Under the pieces are notes generated by a model. The model ran no database searches, was not told the DNA's origin, and saw only the letters and a list, made by a program, of their open reading frames with translations. From Aldrovandia affinis (Eukaryota > Chordata > Actinopteri > Notacanthiformes > Halosauridae), in the NCBI GenBank assembly GCA_029706075.1, contig JAINUG010000011.1, forward strand, positions 1,833,001 to 1,897,000: a DNA stretch of 64,000 bases. The letters run 5' to 3'. Shown here one piece after another: positions 42,715 through 54,099 of the stretch. Numbering within the stretch: the stretch's first letter is position 1; each line of letters starts with the position of its first letter. The position numbers were made by a program, and so were the translations under genes.

Positions 42715-43961
42715 CATGTAACTGCCAAAATGAAGGAAACACTAACATAAAGTGTCTTAATAGGGCGTGGGGCCACCACGAGGAGCCAGAACAGTTTTAA
42801 TACGCTTTGGCATAGATTCTACAAGTGTCTGGAACTCTATTGGAGGGAGTTCTATTAACACGATTCCATTAACACAATTTTCCCACAAGAAATGACATAA
42901 TTTGGGGTTTTGTTGATGGTGCTGGAAAACACTGTCTCAGATGCCGCTCCAGAATCTCCCATAGTTCAATTGGGTTGAGATCTGGTGACTGAGACAGCAA
43001 TAGCATATGGTTTACATCATTTTCATGCTCATCAAACCATTCAGTGACCACTTGTGCCCTGTGGATGGGGACACTGTAATCCTGGAAGAAACCAGTCCCA
43101 TCAGAATAGAAAAGCTTCACCATAGGATGAAGGTGATCACATGGCTTTGTATTTATTGCCATTTTCCTTGCCCTCTAAGGGATTGAATGGACCTAAACAA
43201 TGCCAGGAAAATGCAACCTACACCACAACAGAGCTGTGGGAAACAAGCACTCGGGCCTATAAGTTTCTTTTGACACGGGCCACATATGCACTCGTCAGCT
43301 TGTTGAGAACTGAGTGAAGGATGAATCATCTGACCATTTTTCCATTGCTAAGTAGACCACTACCTGTGTTCCTTGCACCACTTTACTCGGAAATTTGCAT
43401 TTTTAGGTGTAACAAGGGATTTATTAATTGCAACCCAACCATAGTATTACTCTCTATGAAGTTCTTGAAAGACTGTTTTTGATTAAACTGCCTGTTCAAG
43501 CCCTAGATTTATATTTGCAGTCTGATTCAACTGATTCATAGTAGCCAGTCTGTTTTGCCTTGCATCTTGAACCAATGCATGGACATCACGGTTGAAGAGT
43601 ATGCGCTTTCAACCATAGTTGCCCTTCGTTGATTATGTCTTTCCCTGAGACTTCCATGCCAACATTACCTTAGCCACTGTTCCTCATGAAAAGTTGAGCA
43701 GTGTTTGTCACTGAAGCTCCTGTCAAATGTGCCCCAACAATCACCCTTCTTTCAAAGTCACTGAGATCTCTTCTTTTAGCTCTGGTAGCCAAAATAATGG
43801 GGAGCTGGGCATGCTCAGCATTTTTATACCTGACCCTAAGCATGATGGGATGTTAACTGCTTAATTAACTTAAGAGCCACACCTGTGTGGAAGCACCTGC
43901 TTTCAATATACTTTATATTCCTCATTTACTGAAGTGTTTCCTTTATTTTGGTAGCTACTTG
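42715..43961 (-). mobile_element. Tc1-family transposon, full length but degenerate
   Basis: Terminal inverted repeats: the left end reads CATGTAACTGCCAAAATGAA then GGAAACAC, and the right end is the complement of CAAGTAGCTACCAAAATAAA then GGAAACAC. TA flanks both ends. The 1.25-kb length fits an intact Tc1. The transposase lies on the minus strand and is broken. A short deletion derivative of the same family is at 59976-60411. Confidence 0.88.
42869..43800 (-). pseudogene. Tc1 transposase pseudogene
   Basis: Minus-strand remnants begin near 43790 with RRDLSDFERR-like and GASVTNTAQLF-like sequence. The best preserved part is at 43162-42869: CDHLHPMVKLFYSDGTGFFQ, then DYSVPIHRAQVVTEWFDE, then SQSPDLNPIELWEILERHLR. 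The usual FQDDNAP motif reads FQDYSVP, so a residue next to the catalytic Asp is changed and the surrounding motif lost. PDLNPIE keeps the third acidic residue. Multiple frame breaks separate the halves. Confidence 0.82.
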
Positions 43962-46900
43962 TATATCATGCTCTCAGTCAATGAAAGATGGCCTATATTT
44001 TTGTTTTAAATGAAACAAAAAGGTTTTCTGTTCCGTTTCCATTTTGAAAATTGCCACCCGCATCCCCTTCCCATTCACTGAATGAAAAAATAGAAACAAT
44101 TACATTAACGCAGCTAAAGTTGTAATCAAAAAGTGGTCATGCTTTCAAATTTTCCTCAATTTTCCACTCCAGTTCACAAGGCTTCACAATGCACTGTTCC
44201 TGTGGAAAGGGCACAAGCAGTGTGCCGACGGGGGATTTGCTTCGATACTATAATGCTGTCACAAAAAAAAAAAAGATAAAGATTATGGTCATTATGATTA
44301 TTAAACAGGAACAGCAACCAGAAGTAAGCGCAGAGGGTGCCGAGTGGCCCAGGACATGGCGATGCAATCGGAGTAGAGAGAGACGGTCAGCTGGACGCCG
44401 GCCACCTCCCACCTGGCATGCCCTTGCTTTAGATGCTCTGCGAGAAGGCCGCTCGAGGTGAAGCTAGTGGCCATTATTCAATCTGAACACCGCCATCTCC
44501 ACCCTCTCCCCGGCTCCAGTCCAGGCCCTGGAGTGCGTATTGATTTTCCCCTCCGAGTGCAGGAATAGGCATCCTCCTGCATTCGCTTGCTTCGTTTACA
44601 ACACAATCGTGTCTCCTCGCTACATCGTCACGTCATTACCTTAAATGAAACATTGGCATCTTTTAATGAAAGATTTCAGGCTCTTGCAGTTGAGTTTTTG
44701 TTTTGCTTTTTGCTTTTTTGTGACGTTGACCCTAAATGTGCATGTGGTGAGGATTCCTAGCTGTGGAATCCTCACCAAGCGGTTCTGGCTTTTTTGCATT
44801 AGCTGGATGAATTTACACATATCACACACAGAAAGTTGGCTGAGCTCCACCGCAGACAGTGTTCCTAGCGATTAGGCTAATTACTGCTAAATTTAAACCA
44901 TCCACTGCAGTGGCGATGCAGCATTCCCTGTATTTACAACACTGCAAGACCCTTTGCAGTGCAACGGGGAGTGGCGCCTGTGGAAGTGTGCACATGATAA
45001 CCGATGAATAATTGAAAGTCCTTCCGGGAAAGCGTAACTGGTCAGCCATTCGATTTCTTCCCAGAATACATGTGGGGTTAATTGAGGTGCAGCACCCCAG
45101 GGAGACCTCCCCAGTGACAGTCCCAGAAAAGCATGAGTCATGGAGCTTTTCCCATAAAACACCAGAGAGGGTTATGGACTCTTGAGTCAGTGGCTGAAAT
45201 CACAGCAAGGGAAAAAAAACCCAGCTTCGATATAAATATCATCCCTTTTCGATATACTGCCACCAGGACATTTAAATGTTTTATCTACACCACTTCCAAT
45301 AATGCCAAACACAACACCTTCCGCACCACAAGTTGGCCCACTCTGCTGAGCTATGAATCTGTCTGACACATTGACTATGTTCCGGACGCAACGTCAAAAG
45401 GCATTGTAGAGATACTGTGATACTTGTTTATCGTTAAAGACGTTGGTTTAAGAGGCTCAGAGAGGCTAACCTGGACACTGGACATAATTTAATATAACCA
45501 TTACAAGATAACAGCCATCCCAATGGCTCCACGTTAATGGCTCTCTCAGCCTCTCCATCTCTCTATCCCTCCCACCCCCACCCCGCCCATTCAGACAGAG
45601 CACTTTCCTAGCTGTATCCATAAATAATCAATGAACTGCAGCAGCAGAGGAGACACTGGTCAAAAATATCTTACCATGAACTCTTCTACTGAAGAAGAAA
45701 TTAACGGTCTGATCAAGCTTGTAGAGCAAGTGATGTGAGGATTGACAAGCCTTAAATACTGGCGGCAAGAAAAAAAGACTTTTTGTTTGTAATTGATTGA
45801 GGGCACGTGGCAATTGAGCAGAATGTGTTGAGTCCAATAATCCAGGTTTGCGTTCCTGTATACAACATACAGAGGTGAGCGCTGTCACTGTTGCCAATTG
45901 CTTCCACTTGACTTGATACAAGAGAGTGCCTCACATCTGAGGCGAGGGCTGTTGCTTTCTGACTTTACCTTGACCTTCCCTCTTAATCCACGATGCAAGG
46001 TTTCTCTTTCGCCACCTGCCCACATTAATACATGTATTTCTAGCAGGTTACCAGCATGTTATCTACTACTTTGGTCACGAAGGCAATTACAGTTATTAAA
46101 TTAAAATTATGTACAGATGTAGGTTTAATAGCAAGAGTCCCCTTTTGAAGAAAAAACTAAAAACATTGGTTCAATGAACTTTAAAAAAATCAAAATCTCA
46201 TATCTGTATACTGCTATTCTGAATAAGAGACGGATTTAGCTAAAGATACATAGCATGACTTCTCAACAGGAAGAGCGTCTGGTGCACTAAAATCCGGCCA
46301 CACAAGATAGCGGGCAGACGACACAATACGTAAAGACAATACGGGACATAGCATCGCGCGATGCACCTGCATTGCGGACAGAGTCATATCTGGCTGGCTA
46401 AGACAAGTGCGTGATACATTTCTCTCGTCTTCGAAATTTGGATACAATTTTCAAAACTGAGGGGAAGCTAGTGACTGTTTTGCGATGCATCTAAATGTAT
46501 AGTTCATCATAACGAAAAACACAACATTTATAGGCAGGGTAATCGCCTGAAGGCTATGCGATCCCCTCGATGTTATTGCTGATGTTTAAGGCCCATCTGA
46601 CTGTAAACAACAGCTTTTGACAACTGTGCGTTACTGGTTTGTTATCTAGCTTGGTAATTTTAACTGCCAGCTAACATATAGCTGAATAGCTGGATAGATA
46701 GCTGACACAGAAGACTACGCCATAAGCAAGCCAGCAACCTTTATAAATTGTAACGTGGAGTAGCTAGATAAAACATGTCATCAGGTGGATTGCTAGCAAG
46801 TTCATTCAGTATTTGATTATATATCTTTGAGATAGCAAGCTATAGACTGCTGAGATAAGTCGCAGACTGGCTACAGTTTGCCCTTGACTGTATAAAATAT

Positions 46901-47677
46901 ATCGCATCATTATACTCATGGTGTGCCTAACGAAAAGGGAGCACACCCACTAAGCAAGCTATCATTCAGTATTGTGACAGATTTAAAAAAAAACATATAA
47001 ACCATCTATTCGTCAAGTGTGAATAAGAATCTGTACCTTTGCGAGCTAGCGCACCGGATCTAGCTTTATTAACAAGCTAGCTAACCTCGGCGCAAGCGAA
47101 CATTAATTATACTCACGTTAACTAACGTTAGGTACCTTTGCTGGCAAGAGAGCGCAAATATATAGCTAGCTAGCAAATGAAGACCTAGAGATAGCCAGCA
47201 AAATGGCTTAATGACAGTTGACATTAGCTGACTAGTTAGCTACCAGAAGTAGCAGGTATAACTAATGCCAGCTGAAATAGTGCGCTTAATAACTTTGGTT
47301 TGTATTGACACTCGGACTTCGCATCCAGTAAAGGCAACTACACTAGCTAGCCACAGCTAGCATCAATGGGTAGCGAACTAGCTATTATAGTCAACAACTA
47401 GGTAGCCATTCAAGATAACGTTAACTGGCTTATGATCACAACAGCTCCCTATATACAACACTGAAGACATTTGTCAATGCGCTATTTTGACAGAAAACGA
47501 TTTAAAAAAATCTGCTACGCTTTAAAATCTCTAAGCTGCGCGCTAGCCAACTAATATTGCAAGAGCACAGTTAACGTTTATGTATTGCTGGTATTCAAAA
47601 GCAGGTGCCTCCCATAGCAATAGCTTGTTAACCAGGGTTACAGGCATACTAAAACGGGTTTGCCTTGGGCTACCTAC
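43962..47677. other. CCDC92 intron 1, 5' part
   Basis: Intronic; no gene recognised. The segment 46650-47420 is rich in AGCTAGCTA-type words, a low-complexity feature common in fish introns. Confidence 0.5.
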
Positions 47678-47860
47678 CTTTGCAATGTCACCGTGACGAC
47701 GATTATTTGCAAAGTCAGTAGTTTCCTTCGGGTGCAGTTTTATATTAGGTCCGTTTTGAAATGTCCAACATTGTCATTGTTGCGGCTGATTGCCTAGGTC
47801 GAAAGAGAACAAGGTTGTGTCAGCTCTCTCATCTCCCTGAGCTACAAGACAAAATAAAGC
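47678..47860 (-). other. ccdc92: CCDC92 non-coding first exon (5' limit uncertain)
   Basis: The minus strand has TTTGCAAAG/GTAGGTAG, a good donor at 47678/47677, preceded by about 150-180 bases of moderately CpG-containing sequence without a long open frame. It lies about 6.8 kb upstream of exon 2, at the place expected for the 5' UTR exon. The transcription start is not visible; about 47800-47880 is my estimate from the change in composition. Confidence 0.6.
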
Positions 47861-47880
47861 GGAGCATTGTGGGATACTAC
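47861..47880 (-). promoter_or_regulatory. Candidate ZNF143-like core site at the CCDC92 promoter
   Basis: On the minus strand GTAGTATCCCACAATGCTCC contains TCCCACAATGC, resembling the core of the ZNF143/Staf motif (TCCCAGAATGC). It is placed about 190 bases upstream of the exon-1 donor. The ACTACA part of the long motif is absent, so this is a partial match. Confidence 0.35.
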
Positions 47881-50800
47881 CAACAATCATGCAACAATAC
47901 ACAATCACGTAGGCTTAGTTAACTATTCAATATCTGAAGTCGCATAACGTTCTTATATGGACGTGGTATATTGTACGTCTAGATCATCTTCTTTAATAGA
48001 CATTACCTTATTTGTATTTATAGTCAGCTAACTGTCATGTAAAAGGGTCGTCTTCCACTGCGCAAGCGTCTCAGGTGCACCGACGTTTCCATAACAACTG
48101 AATCACGCTCTCGCGCCAAATGTTGCTTAAATGCCATCTAGCGACGTAGTGTAGACTTGCGTGTAAAATACACATTTGTCAGATAGTACTATGGCTAATA
48201 TCAGTGGAAAGTTTCAGTGACAATACATTACATATAATATGTGTCAGGGTATTTTTGCAATACGTGTTTTCCCCTCATAAGAAATCCTGAATAACTAACT
48301 TAAGTTAAGTTATTATTTAAAATCTGAATGGAATTAACATTTTGCAATACAAACAGTACACAGCAGAGGGAAGCAGTGTCTCACACATATATTTTCAATG
48401 TATTGTAGTTTTCATTATTGTTAATGCCTGTTTCCTTGTGACAGTGCAGTGCAGCGTAATTGTTAGTCATCTAAATACAGCATAAAATGCTATGACAACA
48501 TAAGTAGCTTGTGGCCATGGGGAGCAGGCAGAACAAACTGCTTGTGGGCAGGCTCATGGACAGGTGCCAAACTGCAAGAAGGCCTGTTATTTAAAACAAA
48601 ATCAGAACAACAATAGTTGACCATGTCATCAACAGATGCCTATCAATAAGAGCAACAGGATCCATTGTTTAACCAAACCTTAAAGGTCAACTGTTGCTTC
48701 CACTAACTTTCGACTAATTTCATCCAGAGATTACATACAGTTTCACAGCAAAATAATTTTAATATACACTGTAAAACACATTCATTGTATGCTACATGTA
48801 ATGTCCATAGTGTTCATTGCTTTACTGTACTCTGTTTTCAGAAGTCAGCGGAGAGAATCCAGTGGTGGCCATAGCCTTATCTTTCCTAGAGCATCCCCTC
48901 TAAAATCTTAATTCATGAATTAACTGTTAAAATTATTTAACAACAATTCAAGTTTATAAATGGTGGATTTAAATGGTGTATAGTGATTTCATTCTTCGTA
49001 GTTTTTTTTCAAGCATTTGCTTTAGAAAGCTGTATTAATGTTTGGGATTCAAATGTGGGATTTTTTTGATCTAAGACGTTAAGAGTTGGTAGTTTTGTGT
49101 TAAGAGTTTAGGATAAAATGTGCCAATAGTTACATTGATTGTGTCACAGCAACTGTAAAAGTCTTGCAAGTGAAAATTAAGCTGTTCCTCAAGACCAATA
49201 CTATTCAACAAAAAGTAATGTGAAGGACCGCTTTTTGCTTACACTACAAAACAGCCTGAACTTACAGGCTAATATGTATGATAAACCTTTTGATATGTAT
49301 TTATGATAACAGGTTTTTTTAAATTATGCTATTGTAGCAAACCATTTTGCTGTCCCATTCATGTTTTGTAGTGCAAGGAAAAACTGACATATGATGGCAG
49401 CATTGTAATGTAGTTCCCTCAATCATAAATATTAAACAGCTGTAAACTCAACGTTTTTGTGTAATTTTCCACAGATTAACAATGAACCATATTTCCTCCA
49501 CAAATACTTGATTAAAACATTCACTGTTAATTCAACTGAGACAAAGACCACCTCACCTGAAATATGGCAATATAGAAGTGCCACCACTCCCCACCCCCAA
49601 TGCAATGGCACATACAGAGATGCTAGAGTTGAATTACAGCACAAGTTTTACAGTTTTATCTTTGAAACCCTATCCCAGCTCTCCTCATACTCACTGTGTG
49701 GAGACGCTGCTGGGTATGAAAGAGTACAGTTGTTGTAAAATGTCTCGGTCACTGTTTCTGTCACTCTGACTGCCCTTCAGCTGCTGACCAGAACAATGCC
49801 AAGGTTGAAAACTATGGGAAAATGCTGATGATTTGACGCCTGGCCTGACATTTTGTGAAATAAAGGGCTGCATTCATTCATGGGACCAACAACAACGGCC
49901 ATGAGTCAGACTGGGCCTGGGAGGATGAATGTATTTTCCCCCCTTCAAAAAAATGGCATCCAGTAAATATTTCCAATTTTGATGCCACTGCCATTTCCCC
50001 TGGAATGAGCCACAGAATGCCAGACATTTCACCAGACAGCTTTGTTTACAGTGTTTGCTGAATTCTGGTGTCCAGCGATTGCAAGCCTCTCCACCACACC
50101 CAAAAACTTTGGTTCAATTATTCACAGGGGCGTCAGCTGAAAGTGAAAAAGACTGAAGTAACTGAGACTACCACGCATTTTGTCTCCGAATGTCTTAATC
50201 AGGGCGCCACGTGTCTCAGCTACTCCAAATTTGAACCTTTCCTTATGGATATGCCCTAGCAATAAAGGGTTTTTAATCAAACATCCAAGTATGTGTGACT
50301 TGGACTTTTTTGGATTCTCTATGCGTGGCCTTCCAATTTTTGTTCTTTAACATCAGTAAGTGATTACTATTAGACTATTGCAACAAACAGGCTTTGGAGC
50401 TTTCTTTTAAAAGTGAACAATATTCTTCAGTCAGCCACAAGAGCACACTATAGTTCCTTAATTCATTGCTTGCAGTACCAAACATTCACAGTTTGAAAGG
50501 GCTGTTAAAACCACTTTCCGTTTCACTGCGATTTAAGGGCATTACTGTAAGCTAATCATTATTAATTTCCACTCAATCAGACAAATGGTCTATTAATATA
50601 TTACAGGCAACATCAAATATTTACAGACAGGAGACAATAGCTGGGGTGCTAAGAAGTTATGCAAATGAGGAGTTTCACAACAGCATCAATCATTTCCTAG
50701 TCTACAGGTCTGGGCAAATGGATAATCCAGAACAAATATTTAAGAGATACTTGGAGGGGTTTAATGACTGAATAATGCAGGTTATAGTCTTATTCCAAAA

Positions 50801-51244
50801 TGCATATATGAAGTCCAAAAATTCAGAGTGCTCAGCTTTCAAGCTGAAATTGTATTGTTGTAGTACTTGTCACTCATTTGTTTTTAGAAATAAAATAAAA
50901 GGAGCTATGTATCCTCAAGGCCATTCTACTGAAGTATTGCCAAATAGCAATAATCCAACCCTCTGTAATTTCCTTTCAGTGTAAATATTTATAGATCAAC
51001 AGGTGTTGTCTTAGAGTTTGAAACCAACAGAATTCTTGGGCAGGTACAGGGGTACAGGAAGGGAACATTTTTTCCCCCAGTGTTGTTTATTTTCCTTTCA
51101 TTTCTCTGGCTGTGGGTTTAATGTAGGTTTACAGGGTTACAGCTCCCACTTGTCTTGTGTTGGCCCTAACTGCCTTCTCCTGTAATCAGCACAGAACAGT
51201 GCAGTAGCTGTTTCCTTCTCTTTCTATGACTCCCCCTCTCATTC

Positions 51245-51250
<6 letters not shown>

Positions 51251-51285
<35 letters not shown>
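51251..51285. repeat. (CT)n microsatellite
   Basis: About 14 CT units. Confidence 0.9.
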
Positions 51286-51286
<1 letters not shown>

Positions 51287-51410
51287 CCTCCATGGTGCCC
51301 CATATTCTGACAGCCTTTCCCTAAATTATCTCTGGCAAGCGGAATTCCTCAGTGGTACAGCTACCGTGTAAAATGATATTAACCAAAACAAGAAATCAAT
51401 TTTCATAACC

Positions 51411-51441
<31 letters not shown>
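51411..51441. repeat. (CA)n microsatellite
   Basis: Uninterrupted CA run of about 15 units. Confidence 0.9.
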
Positions 51442-51445
<4 letters not shown>

Positions 51446-51974
51446 TCTTGAATAAAAGGGAGAGCGTCTTGCGGAGTAAAAGGGAATTATTGTCTCGTTC
51501 CTGAAATGTTATTTTTTTGGAAGCAGCCTTTAATCTCTCCTTGGCTTTGGTGTGTTTTCAATGGGGATTAAATTCCTCTCATTTCTATATTTGTAGAGTT
51601 TTGGCACGAGTCCCAGATCCTCGTCTATAGAGATTTGGGTAGTTAGGCGGGGGGGTTAGGTGGAGCGGGAGGTTGGTAGGTAAGGGGCTTTGGAGGAGGA
51701 AAAAAGAGCCCTCCTGGTGATATGTGGGAAAATGCCCATACCTACTGTATCTGAAGTGAAAAAAGAATTCCATCTTTGAAACACATACCTTATTCATGAT
51801 TTATTTTATTTAAAGGTTGAGAAAGAGGGGGTCTTGAAGGTATTTATATTTCATAACAAGCAATAAAAAAGCTCAATGAGGAGAAACTCACCAAGTAAAA
51901 CAGGGAGTGAGGCCATTAAAAACTCACATCCCAGGGACATTAATCTTACATTTCCAATGCATGGAAACATTACC

Positions 51975-52313
51975 GGCGTGTCACATGGCTCACTCTACGA
52001 CCCGTCCACCAAATTCCAGGAGTGCCTGCCATTCACAGCTATTTGTTATTGAGCTACCCTCAACTATTCCCAAAACCAGCCAATCCAAAAGGTGTTTGCA
52101 CCTTTATGCACTGGTGACCAGACTATGTGGATTTTATGACACTAGGACAAATGCATTGCAAAAAAGCAGGACACTGGTTTTAGCACTGCCACCTTTGCCT
52201 TCAAATGGTGCTGGACCAGGGCTTCACTCCTCAATACACTTTCCCAAGAGTGTCCCAATTGAAGTATCATCGTTCTTATGTAAAAAAATGTGACTATAAA
52301 ATGGTTTATTGGA
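51975..52313. repeat. Unclassified 0.34-kb repeat, copy 1
   Basis: Direct-repeat partner of 53745-54095 (same orientation, roughly 80% alike by eye). Shared landmarks include CCAGGAGTGCCTGCCATTC, then GACTATGTGGATTTTATGAC, then ACTAGGACAAATGCATT, then GTGCCACCTTTGCCTT-type and TTTCCCAAGAGTGTCCCA. Both copies keep a plus-strand frame containing ALVTRLCGFYDTRTNA. No terminal repeats, poly-A or known protein similarity is visible. Confidence 0.75.
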
Positions 52314-53744
52314 TACGATTTGAAACTGCATTTTCAAATCATGTAGGTATTAATTATTTGGTCTTGGAATTTTGTGGCCATTTTGTGCCTCCACATAACC
52401 TAATAAACAATTTGCCAACTGAAATCATTTTGATGTCCTTTGTTATGGAACCAGCTTGGAAACCGTGTGTGTGTCTAAGGCATAAAATGGAGGAAGTTAT
52501 GTTCATTGTGTTTGCAGAGGGTAAGCCGCTCCCACATAACACAGCACATTTCTGATCCGTGGTATTAGCCTTGGAGAAGCTCCAGACTGACAAGTCTCCT
52601 AATTCTGATTGAGTCCACCTGAACGCGGCCCATTCCGTGATCTCCCCAACACTCCCAACGCTTAAGCCGTCCACCGTCTGCAATTTCCTTTAACAAGGTG
52701 AAGGGCCCCGTAAACGTTCTCGAGATTTACGGCTTGTGGATTTATATTTTAAATAATGGGCGCCATGAAATGCGTTCTCTCGAACAGTATTCATCTGTAT
52801 CTTCAGGCGCGTTTCAAGTGAAGTCGTACAGGCGGGTGGGACGGCCGTAAATCCAGTGCAAACCGTGAGCGCGCGAGATGCTATAGTGAGAGCCGCCCGC
52901 ATAAGCATTCTTCGCAACAGCAGACGCTTGGGAAGACTTGAAGCGGGAGAAAAGAAGCGCAGAGGGATTCAATCGGAATGTCTAGAATGTGGGTAAAGTG
53001 ATCCCGTACGGTAGGTCTCCATTATGGAGAAAACCAGACTGGTGTCAGATGCCGTTAAAATGTGTCGAATGCCTTGAAATACAATCAGACGGATGTGGCA
53101 GTGCAGCATCCAATAAGGCCAGGTTTTTACTGCCGCCGCTCTGACGCGCTGCCAATACCAACACTTTTCAGGTTGTAATAGTTTTACAGTTATTATATTG
53201 AGGTTGGCAAGACGTGCCCCGAAACTGAAAAGCTAATTTAATTTTCCAGCAGATTGTTTTTTTTAAACAAGGCACAGTCATTATCACTCCAAAATTAAAT
53301 TCAATGTGTCATTTATTTCATTACATCAAAGCATGCAAGTCTACCAGGTTCTTCACAGGGAACGAATGAAGCAATTAGTTTTTGCTCTAACTGATTCATT
53401 TCATTACATGCTTTTTCATTACTGTGAAGAAATATAATAATAATATCATATAAATATATGCTTCCCATATACTAATTCAGGGTCTCCTCCAAGTCCACCC
53501 CAATGGCGTGAGTGATTGGAGCTGTAGTGCTAAGTGTGCTGATGGAACTGCCCAGTTATAGGTTTGTACTTTAAAAGTAATAAAAAAGTCAGCCATTATT
53601 CTCTGCAATTCATAGTCCCTCCAAGCAGATCTATCTTGGCACAGACAGCTCCAAACATGCAGTACTACCCTCTAGGAGGGAACATATATTTGTATTTGGT
53701 GCAATCAGAACCACATTCATACACATCCAAAGCTATGTTTTCCA

Positions 53745-54095
53745 TTGTTGTCACACGGCTCACTCTGAGACCCGTCCACCGAATGCCAGGAGTGCCTGCC
53801 ATTCGTGGCCGTTCGTCATTCAGCTACTCTCAACCCTTCCCAAATACCAGCCGATCCAAAGAGAAGGACCTGTTTGCACCTTTTGCACTGGTGACGAGAC
53901 TATGTGGATTTTATGACACTAGGACAAATGCATTTTAAAAAAGGAAGGACATTGATTTAGCAGTGCCACCTTTGCCTTTAAATGGTACTGGACCAGGGCT
54001 TCACACCTCAAGAGACACCCCTTTCCCAAGAGTGTCCCAGTTCAAGTATCATCATGCTTATGTAAAAAATGTGACTCTAAAATTAATTATGGGAT
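53745..54095. repeat. Unclassified 0.34-kb repeat, copy 2
   Basis: Partner of 51975-52313 about 1.77 kb away. It contains a few small insertions relative to copy 1 (for example around 53870 and 54015), yet the central stretch GACTATGTGGATTTTATGAC plus ACTAGGACAAATGCATT is identical. Confidence 0.75.
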
Positions 54096-54099
54096 AATT

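Larger units (their letters stand above)
47881..51970. other. Non-coding stretch upstream of CCDC92
   Basis: AT-rich; no gene or repeat family recognised apart from a (CT)n run at about 51251-51285 and a (CA)n run at 51411-51441. Confidence 0.4.
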
